Assembly: GCA_945903465.1 (NCBI GenBank)
Contig: CAMDOF010000069.1
Span: 1 to 35,730, forward strand
From: Opitutus sp. GAS368
Lineage (GTDB): Bacteria > Verrucomicrobiota > Verrucomicrobiia > Opitutales > Opitutaceae
DNA: 35,730 bases
Direction: 5' to 3'
Shown: positions 25,878 through 33,762 of the stretch, in pieces
Layout of the letters: the number at the start of each line of letters is the position of its first letter
How positions within the stretch are numbered: position 1 is the first letter of the stretch
Position numbers and translations under genes: made by a program
Notes under the pieces: generated by a model
Database searches by the model: none
What the model was told of the DNA's origin: nothing
What the model saw: only the letters and a program-made list of their open reading frames with translations

Positions 25878-26786
25878 ATGACTCCTCGCATCCTTTTTTT
25901 TGGTTATAGTGAAGTTGGCTACGAGTGTCTTTCGCTCCTGCTCGGGCGCGGTGATAACGTGGTCGCGCTCATCACGCACGAGGATAACCCGCAGGAGAAG
26001 ATCTGGTTTAAGACACCGGCGGTCGCCGCCCGCGAAAAAGGCATTCCGGTTTTTACGCCCGACACGGTGAACACTCCAGAGTGGCGGGTGCAGCTCGCGG
26101 CGCTGCAGCCGGATATCATCCTCTCGGTTTATTACCGGCACATGATTGGTACGAAGATACTCGGGCTGCCGCGGTTGGGTGCCTGGAATTTGCACGGCTC
26201 GCTCTTGCCCCGTTATCGGGGGCGGGCGCCGATCAACTGGGCCGTCCTGCACGGGGAAACTCGCCTCGGGATGACCCTGCATCGCATGGTCAAAGCACCC
26301 GATGCCGGTGCCATCGTGGATCAAGCGGGCGTCGCGATCGGCCCGCGCGATTCGGCGGAGCAGGCTTTTCGCAAGGTGCTGCCAGTGGCGCGCCTCGTCC
26401 TCGCGCGGCAGATCGATGCCTTATTATCCGGAACCGCCGCCGAGACCCCGCAAGATGAAGCGCTCGCCACTTATTTTGGCGGAAGAAAACCGGAGGACGG
26501 CCGTATCAATTGGACGCTTACGTCAAAGCAGATTTTTGATCTGATCCGAGCGGTCGCGGATCCGTATCCGGGGGCATTTGTAGAGGTCGGGGGCGGGCGG
26601 TTGATGGTCTGGTGGGCGGAGCCTGACTCGGCGGCGACCCGCGGGCGCCGGGGGCGGCCGGGAGAAATCCTCTCGGTGGCGCCCTGGGTGGTGGCGACGG
26701 CGGATGGGGCGCTCGAACTCACGCGTACGGAATGGCGTGGCGAGGGCCTGCCGCCACCTGACTGGGCGTGCGGCCAAATGCTTTAA
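25878..26786 (+). CDS. arnA: ArnA formyltransferase domain as a separate protein
   Basis: A 302-residue cytoplasmic protein from the ATG at 25878; a GTG/ATG-extended frame upstream (from 25782) lacks family similarity. It should formylate UDP-Ara4N using 10-formyl-tetrahydrofolate. MTPRILFFGYSEVGYECL at 1-18 is the formyltransferase start, and the active site is complete: GAWNLHGSLLPRYRGRAPINW (101-121) with Asn104 and His106, and Asp142 in APDAGAIVDQ, matching Asn102/His104/Asp140 of E. coli ArnA. GRINWTLTSKQIFDLIRAVADPYPGAF follows, then a C-terminal OB-like domain. In enterobacteria this domain is fused to the decarboxylase. Here the stop is followed by 43 bases and a separate decarboxylase gene. 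Confidence 0.92.
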   Translation: MTPRILFFGYSEVGYECLSLLLGRGDNVVALITHEDNPQEKIWFKTPAVAAREKGIPVFTPDTVNTPEWRVQLAALQPDIILSVYYRHMIGTKILGLPRLGAWNLHGSLLPRYRGRAPINWAVLHGETRLGMTLHRMVKAPDAGAIVDQAGVAIGPRDSAEQAFRKVLPVARLVLARQIDALLSGTAAETPQDEALATYFGGRKPEDGRINWTLTSKQIFDLIRAVADPYPGAFVEVGGGRLMVWWAEPDSAATRGRRGRPGEILSVAPWVVATADGALELTRTEWRGEGLPPPDWACGQML

Positions 26787-26829
26787 ATTTACGTTTCCCA
26801 ATTTCGCGGTTTCTCGTTTTTATCGCAAA

Positions 26830-27867
26830 ATGCCTCTTCGTGTTCTCATTCTTGGCGCCAACGGCTTTATCGGCAGCTCGCTCACGCGAGCTATTCTTAC
26901 GCAGAAAGACTGGGAGGTTTTCGGGATGGATATTGGCGACCACAAACTTGAGGACAGCCTGGGCCATCCGCGTTTTAAGTTCGTTGAAGGTGATATCACG
27001 ATCAACCGCGAGTGGATCGAGTACCACGTCAAGAAATGCGATGTGGTCATCCCGCTGGTGGCGATCGCGAACCCGATCCAATACGTCAAGGATCCGCTGC
27101 GTGTCTTCGAACTCGATTTTGAGGCCAACCTCGAAATTGTCCGGCGGTGCGCGAAGTATAAGAAGCGCGTCATTTTCCCATCCACATCGGAAGTCTACGG
27201 GATGAGCACGGATGAAAAGCTGGACGAAGCGACAACGAGCTTGGTTTATGGCCCGATTGAGCGGCAGCGCTGGATTTACGCGTGTTCGAAGCAATTGCTC
27301 GATCGGGTGATTTATGCTTATGGCGTGCGTGATGGCCTGGATTACACGTTATTCCGGCCGTTCAACTGGATTGGGCCGAAGCTGGATGATGTGATGGAGC
27401 CGAAAGAAGGCAGTTCGCGCCTCTTCACGCAGTTCATTTCAAATGTGATCTTTAAAAAACCGCTTCAGCTCGTCGATGGTGGCAAGCAGAGTCGGTCGTT
27501 TACTTTTATAGGCGACGGCGTGGATGCGTTATTGCGGATCATTGAGAATCAGGATGGGTGCGCCTCGCGGCAGATTTTTAACATAGGCAACCCGCGGAAC
27601 GACGTGAGCGTGGCCAATCTCGCGAAGATGATCGTTACGGCGTTTCGCGATTATCCGGATTACGCGGAGCATGTGGCCGCGGCGAAGACGGTGGTGGTGC
27701 CATCGGGGACGTATTTTGGAAAATATTACCAAGATATTCAGCGGCGGGTCCCGGCGATTGCTCACGCCAAGAAGCAGCTGGGTTGGGCGCCGAAGGTTAA
27801 TCTCAAGCGGGCGATCAAGCTCACGCTCGATTACCATCTCGCGCACAAAGATTACCGGTTGGAGTAA
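26830..27867 (+). CDS. ArnA UDP-glucuronate decarboxylase domain as a separate protein
   Basis: A 345-residue short-chain dehydrogenase-type enzyme from the ATG at 26830 (MPLRVLILGANGFIGSSL); the frame is open further upstream inside the formyltransferase gene but without similarity. It should oxidatively decarboxylate UDP-glucuronate to UDP-4-keto-pentose, the ArnB substrate. NAD is bound by the GANGFIG motif (9-15). FPSTSEVYG (117-124) with Ser118-Glu121, and YACSK with Tyr150 and Lys154, form the catalytic centre, and RRVPAI near residue 310 carries the arginine that corresponds to E. coli ArnA Arg619. LFRPFNWIGPKLD is also ArnA-like. The neighbours are the separate formyltransferase upstream and arnD 29 bases downstream. 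Confidence 0.92.
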   Translation: MPLRVLILGANGFIGSSLTRAILTQKDWEVFGMDIGDHKLEDSLGHPRFKFVEGDITINREWIEYHVKKCDVVIPLVAIANPIQYVKDPLRVFELDFEANLEIVRRCAKYKKRVIFPSTSEVYGMSTDEKLDEATTSLVYGPIERQRWIYACSKQLLDRVIYAYGVRDGLDYTLFRPFNWIGPKLDDVMEPKEGSSRLFTQFISNVIFKKPLQLVDGGKQSRSFTFIGDGVDALLRIIENQDGCASRQIFNIGNPRNDVSVANLAKMIVTAFRDYPDYAEHVAAAKTVVVPSGTYFGKYYQDIQRRVPAIAHAKKQLGWAPKVNLKRAIKLTLDYHLAHKDYRLE

Positions 27868-27896
27868 GGTGCCGGGCCGCCCCAATTTTTTCGGCC

Positions 27897-28799
27897 ATGG
27901 CGCTCCGTCTAGCAATTAAGGTCGATGTGGATACCGATCGGGGCACCCGCGAGGGCGTGCCGAATTTGGTGGCAGACTGCCAGGCGGTCGGGGCCCCGGC
28001 GTGTTTTTTGTTTTCGCTCGGTCCAGACCAGACGGGCCGGGCGATCACCCGGGTATTCCGGCCGGGATTTTTCAAGAAAGTGAGTCGAACCAGCGTGGTG
28101 GCGATGTATGGTGTGCGCACGTTGTTGAATGGCACGTTGCTACCGGCTCCGCACATTGGCCGTCGCCAAGGGCCCGTCTTGCGTCGGGTGCAGGATGCGG
28201 GTTTCGAGGTCGGGATTCATAGTTATAACCACTATCGCTGGCAGGACTATGTTCAGACTATGTCGCTGGCCGAAATCGGCGAGGAGTTTGCGGCCGCGTG
28301 CGCGGAGTTTCGGCGAATCTTTGGGGAGGAGGCTAAAACCGCGGGAGCCGCCGGTTGGCAAAGCAACGTCCGCAGCCGGGAGATTTACGAGGGTGCCGGT
28401 TTGCTCTACGCGAGCGACACGCGCGGCCAGTCGCCGTTCTTTCCGCGGGTGGACGGGCGGGTTTTTCGCACGCTGGAAATTCCCAGCACGTGGCCAACCC
28501 TCGATGAATTGATGGGCCGTCCAGAATATCCAGACGGAGAGATTGTGGGGCATTATCTTTCGCAGCTCCGCGCGGATCGGGTGAATGTTTTAACGGTGCA
28601 TGCCGAGATTGAGGGGATGGGGCGGCGGGCTTGGTTTCGCGAATTACTTGAAGCGTGCCGGAATCGCGGAGTGGAGTTCATCCGGCTCGACCAGCTTGCG
28701 CGCGAGTTGCTGAAAAACCGCGTCGCGATCCCCGTGGGGGACCAAGTGATGGCCGCGATTGCTGGGCGTTCAGGGACCGTGGCCACGCAAGCGGGCTAA
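27897..28799 (+). CDS. arnD: ArnD-like deformylase of undecaprenyl-phosphate formamido-arabinose
   Basis: A 300-residue NodB-type polysaccharide-deacetylase-fold protein from the ATG at 27897. It should remove the formyl group from undecaprenyl-phosphate-linked 4-formamido-arabinose before export, releasing Ara4N for ArnT. Metal-ligand motifs are present: KVDVDTDRGTREG (8-20) with the conserved aspartates at 10 and 12, GIHSYNHYRWQDY (106-118) with His108 and His112, and NVLTVHAEIEGMG near residue 232 supplying the C-terminal histidine typical of ArnD. GWQSN around residue 153 is also ArnD-like. No signal peptide is seen. It ends the arn genes in this window; no arnE, arnF or ugd follows. Confidence 0.9.
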   Translation: MALRLAIKVDVDTDRGTREGVPNLVADCQAVGAPACFLFSLGPDQTGRAITRVFRPGFFKKVSRTSVVAMYGVRTLLNGTLLPAPHIGRRQGPVLRRVQDAGFEVGIHSYNHYRWQDYVQTMSLAEIGEEFAAACAEFRRIFGEEAKTAGAAGWQSNVRSREIYEGAGLLYASDTRGQSPFFPRVDGRVFRTLEIPSTWPTLDELMGRPEYPDGEIVGHYLSQLRADRVNVLTVHAEIEGMGRRAWFRELLEACRNRGVEFIRLDQLARELLKNRVAIPVGDQVMAAIAGRSGTVATQAG

Positions 28800-28998
28800 G
28801 CGGCCAGCGTTCTCCCGGTTCCTAAGAAACCCCCTTGGTTAAGCGTTTGGGCGCAACGTCGGCTCGGCTTTTTCGGTCACGGCCCAAATCCGATGGTGGG
28901 GCGGCGGCGGCGAGGAAACTGGCTTTGCGGGGGGGGGAACCTGCAGGCGATCCAGTGAGTGAGTAAAGAGACCGAACGGTCCCGCGCGGGCCGGTGGT

Positions 28999-30555
28999 TC
29001 AGGGTGCGGTCGTCGGGGTGGAACGGGTTACGGTGCGGCCGACGGCCTTGCTGGTGTCGAGCAGCGCCTTCAGTTCCCGCACTTTCTCCGGGTGCCTGAA
29101 GGAGAGATTGGTCGTCTCGCCGGGGTCGATTTCGAGGTTGTAGAGCTGGCCCGGCGCAGCGGGGGCGGTGTCGGGCAGAGCAAGCGATTTCAGTTCACTT
29201 TTTTCGTAGTTGTTTCCGCCGGAGCCACGGTGATCGAGGTATTTCCAAGGCCCCTGACGGATGGCGAGCGCGAGGCTGATCGTCTGGTGCAAAGTGTAGG
29301 GCCGGGCCGGCGTGCCGCTCTCCGGGCCAAGCAGCACGGGCAATAGGTTGACGCTGTCCTCGGTGGCGTTCACGGGCAGCGTGGCCCCAGTGATCGCTGC
29401 ACACGTCGCCATGACATCGGTGAGGCAGACCGTCTGGTCGGTCGTGCGGCCGGCTGGGATCTTCCCCGGCCAGCGGACGATAAACGGCACGCGATGTCCG
29501 CCCTCCCACTGGTCGCGCTTCACTCCGCGCCACGGCCGGGCACCGTCATGGCCGTAGTCTGCGCGCATGTGGATGACGCTGGTCGTTTCCGGTCCGTTGT
29601 CGCTGGAGAACATCACCACGGTGTTGTCCGCGAGTCCGAGCCGTTCGAGGGTTTGCATGAGTTCGCCGACAATGAAGTCGAGTTCGTGGATAAAATCTCC
29701 GTGGGGTCCCGCGTTCGTGCTGCCCTGAAATTGCTTGGCCGCAAACGAGGGCAGGTGCACGGCGTGCGTGGAGTGCAGCAGGAAAAAGGGTTTCTCCGGT
29801 TGGCGCTGCGCGTGTTGCTCGAGAAAATCCCGGCTCTTTTTGAGAAAGACCAGATCCACTTCTTCGAGATCAAAATCCGGGGCGATCAGGCCGGCGCGAT
29901 TGTCGAAGGCGTAGGGATACTTGGGGAGCTTTGACTTGTCGAGTAGCCGAGTCGGCGGCACGGGGATCCGATCGCCGTCGATGTAGGCATAAAGATAATC
30001 CGAGGCCGGGCAGCACGCGGTGCCAAAGAATCGGTCGAAGCCGCGATGAATCGGCGCGTCCGGAATGGCGCGCGAGTAGTCGATCCGTCTCACGCCTTCG
30101 ATACCGCCCGTCGTGATGCGTTGCCCTCCCGCATCGAGGAAACTGAGGCCGACATGCCACTTGCCGGTCATCGCCGTCGCGTAGCCCTGGTGGCGGAGCA
30201 TTTGTGGTAGCGTCAGTTGATCTTCGTTGATCAGACAAGGACCACCCACGCCTTCGAAGACACCCCGATAGTTGATGCGAAACGCCATCCGGCCGGTCAG
30301 CAGACTGTAACGGCTGGGGGTGCAGACCGTGGAGGGAGCATGGGCATCGGTGAATCGCAGCCCTTCGCGCGCCAGCCGATCAATGTGCGGCGTGGCGACT
30401 TTAGATTCCGAATTGTAGCAGCGGACATCGCCGTAGCCGAGATCGTCGGCGAGAATGAAAACAATGTTGGGTTGGGCGGACGGGCGTGGCGCGTTGGCGG
30501 CTGGGAGCGCGGGCGCGCTGATCAAGGCGGCCATGAAAGTGAGCGCGCGTTTCAT
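28999..30555 (-). CDS. Exported type I sulfatase
   Basis: A 518-residue protein with a signal peptide (MKRALTFMAALISAPALPAANA) that ends near residue 21. It belongs to the arylsulfatase A-like (S1) family. PNIVFILADDLGYGDVRCYNS (29-49) supplies the calcium-binding aspartates, and STVCTPSRYSLLTGR (75-89) holds the Cys78-x-Pro-Ser-Arg signature whose cysteine must be converted to formylglycine. GKWHVGLSFLD and NTVVMFSSDNGPETT give the remaining active-site residues. The substrate is a sulfated carbohydrate or related ester, but the exact sugar is not readable. It lies 20 bases downstream of a broken sulfatase and is the last gene of the minus-strand sulfatase group. The FGE at 3781-4809 should activate it. 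Confidence 0.92.
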   Translation of the reverse strand: MKRALTFMAALISAPALPAANAPRPSAQPNIVFILADDLGYGDVRCYNSESKVATPHIDRLAREGLRFTDAHAPSTVCTPSRYSLLTGRMAFRINYRGVFEGVGGPCLINEDQLTLPQMLRHQGYATAMTGKWHVGLSFLDAGGQRITTGGIEGVRRIDYSRAIPDAPIHRGFDRFFGTACCPASDYLYAYIDGDRIPVPPTRLLDKSKLPKYPYAFDNRAGLIAPDFDLEEVDLVFLKKSRDFLEQHAQRQPEKPFFLLHSTHAVHLPSFAAKQFQGSTNAGPHGDFIHELDFIVGELMQTLERLGLADNTVVMFSSDNGPETTSVIHMRADYGHDGARPWRGVKRDQWEGGHRVPFIVRWPGKIPAGRTTDQTVCLTDVMATCAAITGATLPVNATEDSVNLLPVLLGPESGTPARPYTLHQTISLALAIRQGPWKYLDHRGSGGNNYEKSELKSLALPDTAPAAPGQLYNLEIDPGETTNLSFRHPEKVRELKALLDTSKAVGRTVTRSTPTTAP

Positions 30556-30574
30556 AGTGCTTGGTGGGGGTAGT

Positions 30575-31722
30575 TTATTTGCCAGAGGGCGTGACGAACT
30601 CCTCCCGACTCAATTTCCCGTCGCGGTTTTTATCGAAGTTTTTGAAGCGCTGTTCGAAGTTGGGCGCGCCTTTCAGGCCGGCGCGGTCCGCTTCGAGTGT
30701 GGGACGCCGTCGTGGTTGGTGTCCCTGCGCGCAAAGGCGGCGGCGCGTTCAAGTGGGCTTTTTTGGCGGGAACGTTCCGATGCGGCGGGTGCCGGGGGGC
30801 GTCGTGGGTGCCGCGGTGCGATCGGCGGAGCTGATGCCCGCCGGATCGACGGTGGCGGGCGGCGGGGCGTGCCAGGCGAGCGCGAGTTGCGTGAGGCGAG
30901 CGACGATTTCCAGGCGATCTTTCGCGACCTCGACGGCTTCGGCGCGGTCGGAGGTGAGGCGGTCCAACTCGGGGCGTTTTCTGTTGGTGGTGAGCGCGAG
31001 TTTCCCCTCGCCGTCGCGGACTCGGACTGTGAGGCGGGGCCACCCATCGGGCCTGGCGGCCTTGCCCGTCCACGCCCAGAAGATGGGCCGCGTGCGCCGG
31101 ACCGAATCGCCGTTGAGCGTAGCAGTTAAGTTTTGGCCGTCGCCGCGGTATTCGGGCGGGAGCGTGACGCCGGCGGCGGCACCGAGGGTCGGCAGAAGGT
31201 CGACGGCGGTGAGGTCGGTGGCGGGGTTGATTACTCCGGCGGGTGTGTGGCCGGGCCAGCGCACGAGAAAGGGAACCCGCACGCCGCCTTCGAAGAGGCG
31301 ACGTTTTTTGCCGCGCAGTCCGCCGCTGGAGCCGATACGGGAGTAGCCGCCGTAGCGGGCGACGCCCGCATCGTCGTCGCGGGAACTTTGCGGGGATTTC
31401 GGCGCGGTGGTTTCGGGGCCGTTGTCGCTGGAGAAAATCACGATCGTGTTTTGCGCGACTCCGAACGTGCCGGTTATCGCGGCGGCGCGACTCGGCGAGC
31501 CCACGGGGTTGAGGACGTTGAACGGGTCAAAATCCGTGCCCTCGTGCGCGAGTCGGTCGAGGTGCGGCGTTTTCAACCACGGGTGCCCGCGAGACGAGAG
31601 GTCGCCCCGGCCCAGTCGTCGGCGAAGAGGAAGACGAGGTTGGGCTTCGGCGTGGAGACAGCCGCCGAGACCGGCCGCAGCAAAACCAACGAGCCGAGGA
31701 CAAGCGCGCAAAAGATGTTCAT
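30575..31722 (-). pseudogene. Degenerate sulfatase with EF-hand tail
   Basis: Reading on the minus strand from the ATG at 31722, a signal peptide MNIFCALVLGSLVLLRPVSA and PKPNLVFLFADDW open a sulfatase, but the frame is lost by an apparent one-base deletion in a G run (31611-31613). The sequence resumes in another frame with GRGDLSSRGHPWLKTPHLDRLA. The sulfatase signature reads NPVGSPSRAA: the catalytic Cys is replaced by Gly (GGC at 31499-31501). Directly after AAITG it jumps to NTIVIFSSDNGPETT, so roughly 150-200 central residues are missing. Later parts (EGGVRVPFLVRWPGHTPAG, EYRGDGQNL) are intact. At the end two calcium-binding EF-hand loops, RDTNHDGV and DKNRDGKLSREEF, appear in successive frames before the TAA at 30575-30577. 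At least three frameshifts, a deletion and the lost Cys make it inactive. Confidence 0.9.
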
Positions 31723-31802
31723 GATCGGAACATGGTGTTGAAAGGGTGTGTCGTGGTGCACCAGCCGAGGACAAGCGCGCGAAAGATGTTCATGATCGGA
31801 AC
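31692..31802. repeat. Partial duplication of a sulfatase gene start (40-bp repeat, 71-bp period)
   Basis: Bases 31692-31731 and 31763-31802 are identical except for one A/G difference (40 bases each). Both copies contain the minus-strand ATG and first codons of a sulfatase signal peptide (MNIF, C or R, ALVLG). The copy at 31793 leads into a 24-codon frame whose TGA overlaps the ATG at 31722 of the sulfatase pseudogene. This looks like a recent local duplication of the 5' end of that gene. Confidence 0.85.
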
Positions 31803-31816
31803 TGCGGGGTGGGCGG

Positions 31817-33715
31817 TCACGGGAGGTTTGTGACTACGGCGTAGTAGGCGCCGACTTCGTGGCCGTCGGCGCTCTGGAAGACGGGGGCGAGTTGGTGGGA
31901 GCCGGCGGTGAGCGTGGCCGTGAAGGTAACGGCGGTGTCGGTGGCACGGACTGGCGCGGAGGCGAGGTCGCGGCCGTCGACGCGGAGCGTGGCGGTCGTC
32001 GCGGGGACCGCGATGCCGGGGCGGGCGCGGAAGGCGAGGTCGGAGCCGGGGACATTCGCACCCGGAGGCAGGGCGGCAGTGATGGGGTGATTCGCTTCGA
32101 CGGGCCAGCGGCGCACACTGATTTCGTAGCGGCCGGCAGTCACGACTTTCACCGCCCAGTGGCCTGCATGGGCGGACTTGGCGGAGGTGGCGTTGGCGGG
32201 AACGACGGCGGTTTTGACGCTTTGGTTTTTCCCGGATTCTGGGCTGGCGAGGGCAAAACCATCGGCCTCACGGATGTGTTGCTGGTTCCACGGCGGGAGC
32301 GCCTCTTGAATCCAATCGTGGCCGGTGAGGCTGACGCTCGGGTGGTCCGGATGGCCGAGGTAGATCTCGGTAGTCTGCGCGAAGGTCGGCGCCAACTCGG
32401 CCCACCACGCATCATAGAAGGCGCGCATCTTCGCGGCGCGCGTGGGTTGGTCGGTGATGACGTTCCGTTGCTGGCCGGGGTCGGTGCGGATTTCGTAGAG
32501 CTCGGTGTTGTTGACGAGGCGCCAGGGGCCGGACATGACGGCGGTTTGTTTCCACTTGAGGGGATCGCGCACGCGCTGGGAATCGGTGACGAGCATGCGT
32601 TCGTGCGGCCATGCGGAATTTTTTGCGGCGGGGTCGAGGAGCGGGCGGATGGAGATCCCGTCGAATTTGAGGCCGGCGGGGGTCGGTGCGCCGGTGAGCT
32701 CGAGCAGCGTGGGGACGATGTCCACGGCGTGGCAAAGCGTGTCGTTGACGTGCGGCTTGGTCCAACCGGCGGCGGGCCAGTGGGCGAGGAGCGGGACGCG
32801 GTGGCCGCCTTCGTATTCGCTGCCCTTCTTTCCGCGCATGCCGGCGTTGAAGATTTTTTCTCCGGTGGCGGTGCCGTTGTCAGTGGTGAAAATGAAGAGC
32901 GTGTTGTCGGCGATGCCGAGTTCGCTCAGGAGGGCGCGCGTGGTGCCGACGTTGTCGTCGATATTGGTGATCATGCCGAAGAACGAGGCGAGTTCGGGCG
33001 TTTGGCCCGGGTAGAGGTCGAGATATTTTTTCGGTGCGTGAAACGGACTGTGCGGTGCGTTGAGCGCGATGTAGGCGAGGAAGGGTTTCTTGGCGGCGGC
33101 CTGCTCGCGGATAAAGCGCTGGGCCTCGGCGAAAAACACATCGGTACAAAAGCCCTTCGCGGCGACGATGCGGCCGTTGTGAAAATAACTGCCGTCGAAG
33201 TAGGCGTTATTCCAGAGGTCGGGCGTCTGACCCACGCCGCCGCCGCCGTGGCGATACACCTCGGTGAAGCCGCGGTTCTCGGGGCGGTAGGGGTAGTTGT
33301 CGCCGAGGTGCCATTTGCCAAACAGGCCCGTGGCGTAGCCGTGGGCTTTGAGCAGCTGGCCGAGGGTAACTTCGTTTTCGCGCAGCATGGATCGGCCGTT
33401 GACTGTGTGCCACACGCCGGTGCGATCGGTCCAATGGCCGGTGAGCAACGCGGCGCGCGTGGGCGAGCAAGTCGGCGCGACGTGGTAGTCTTTGAGTTGC
33501 GACGACTCGGCGGCGAGGCGGTCGATGTGCGGAGTTTTGACGACCGGATTGCCCGTGAAACCGAGGTCGCCGTAGCCCTGGTCGTCGGTCATGACGAAGA
33601 CGATGTTGGGCTTCGCCGTAGGCGCGGCGGTGGCGGTGGCGGTGGCGGCGGCGAAGGCGGAGAGCGAGAGAAGGAGGGAAAGAGAGACGGGGAGAAGGGA
33701 GCGGAGGCGAGGCAT
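31817..33715 (-). CDS. Exported type I sulfatase with C-terminal extension
   Basis: A 632-residue protein from the ATG at 33715; longer frames upstream overlap the next gene. A signal peptide (MPRLRSLLPVSLSLLLSLSAFA) is followed by an Ala/Thr repeat ATATATAAPTA encoded by a short GGCGGT-type DNA repeat. KPNIVFVMTDDQGYGDLGFTG starts the arylsulfatase domain, and VAPTCSPTRAALLTG contains Cys83 of the C-x-P-T-R sulfatase signature, a valid formylglycine site. FGKWHLGDNYPYRPENRGF and NTLFIFTTDNGTATG complete the active site. After about residue 480 a second domain (HWAVKVVTAGRYEISVRRWP and a beta-rich end, GSHQLAPVFQS) resembles the carbohydrate-binding tails seen on other Verrucomicrobia sulfatases. 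It is 47 bases downstream of the TonB receptor, so they probably form one transcript. Confidence 0.92.
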   Translation of the reverse strand: MPRLRSLLPVSLSLLLSLSAFAAATATATAAPTAKPNIVFVMTDDQGYGDLGFTGNPVVKTPHIDRLAAESSQLKDYHVAPTCSPTRAALLTGHWTDRTGVWHTVNGRSMLRENEVTLGQLLKAHGYATGLFGKWHLGDNYPYRPENRGFTEVYRHGGGGVGQTPDLWNNAYFDGSYFHNGRIVAAKGFCTDVFFAEAQRFIREQAAAKKPFLAYIALNAPHSPFHAPKKYLDLYPGQTPELASFFGMITNIDDNVGTTRALLSELGIADNTLFIFTTDNGTATGEKIFNAGMRGKKGSEYEGGHRVPLLAHWPAAGWTKPHVNDTLCHAVDIVPTLLELTGAPTPAGLKFDGISIRPLLDPAAKNSAWPHERMLVTDSQRVRDPLKWKQTAVMSGPWRLVNNTELYEIRTDPGQQRNVITDQPTRAAKMRAFYDAWWAELAPTFAQTTEIYLGHPDHPSVSLTGHDWIQEALPPWNQQHIREADGFALASPESGKNQSVKTAVVPANATSAKSAHAGHWAVKVVTAGRYEISVRRWPVEANHPITAALPPGANVPGSDLAFRARPGIAVPATTATLRVDGRDLASAPVRATDTAVTFTATLTAGSHQLAPVFQSADGHEVGAYYAVVTNLP

Positions 33716-33762
33716 GGGGGAAATGAGAGGTGGCCGTGGGCGCGCTCCCGGCTGGGGGCGGT

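Noticed and set aside
31763..31793. Small protein gene of 24 codons starting at 31793 on the minus strand
   Set aside because: It is a by-product of the 71-bp duplication of a sulfatase start and carries no independent coding evidence.
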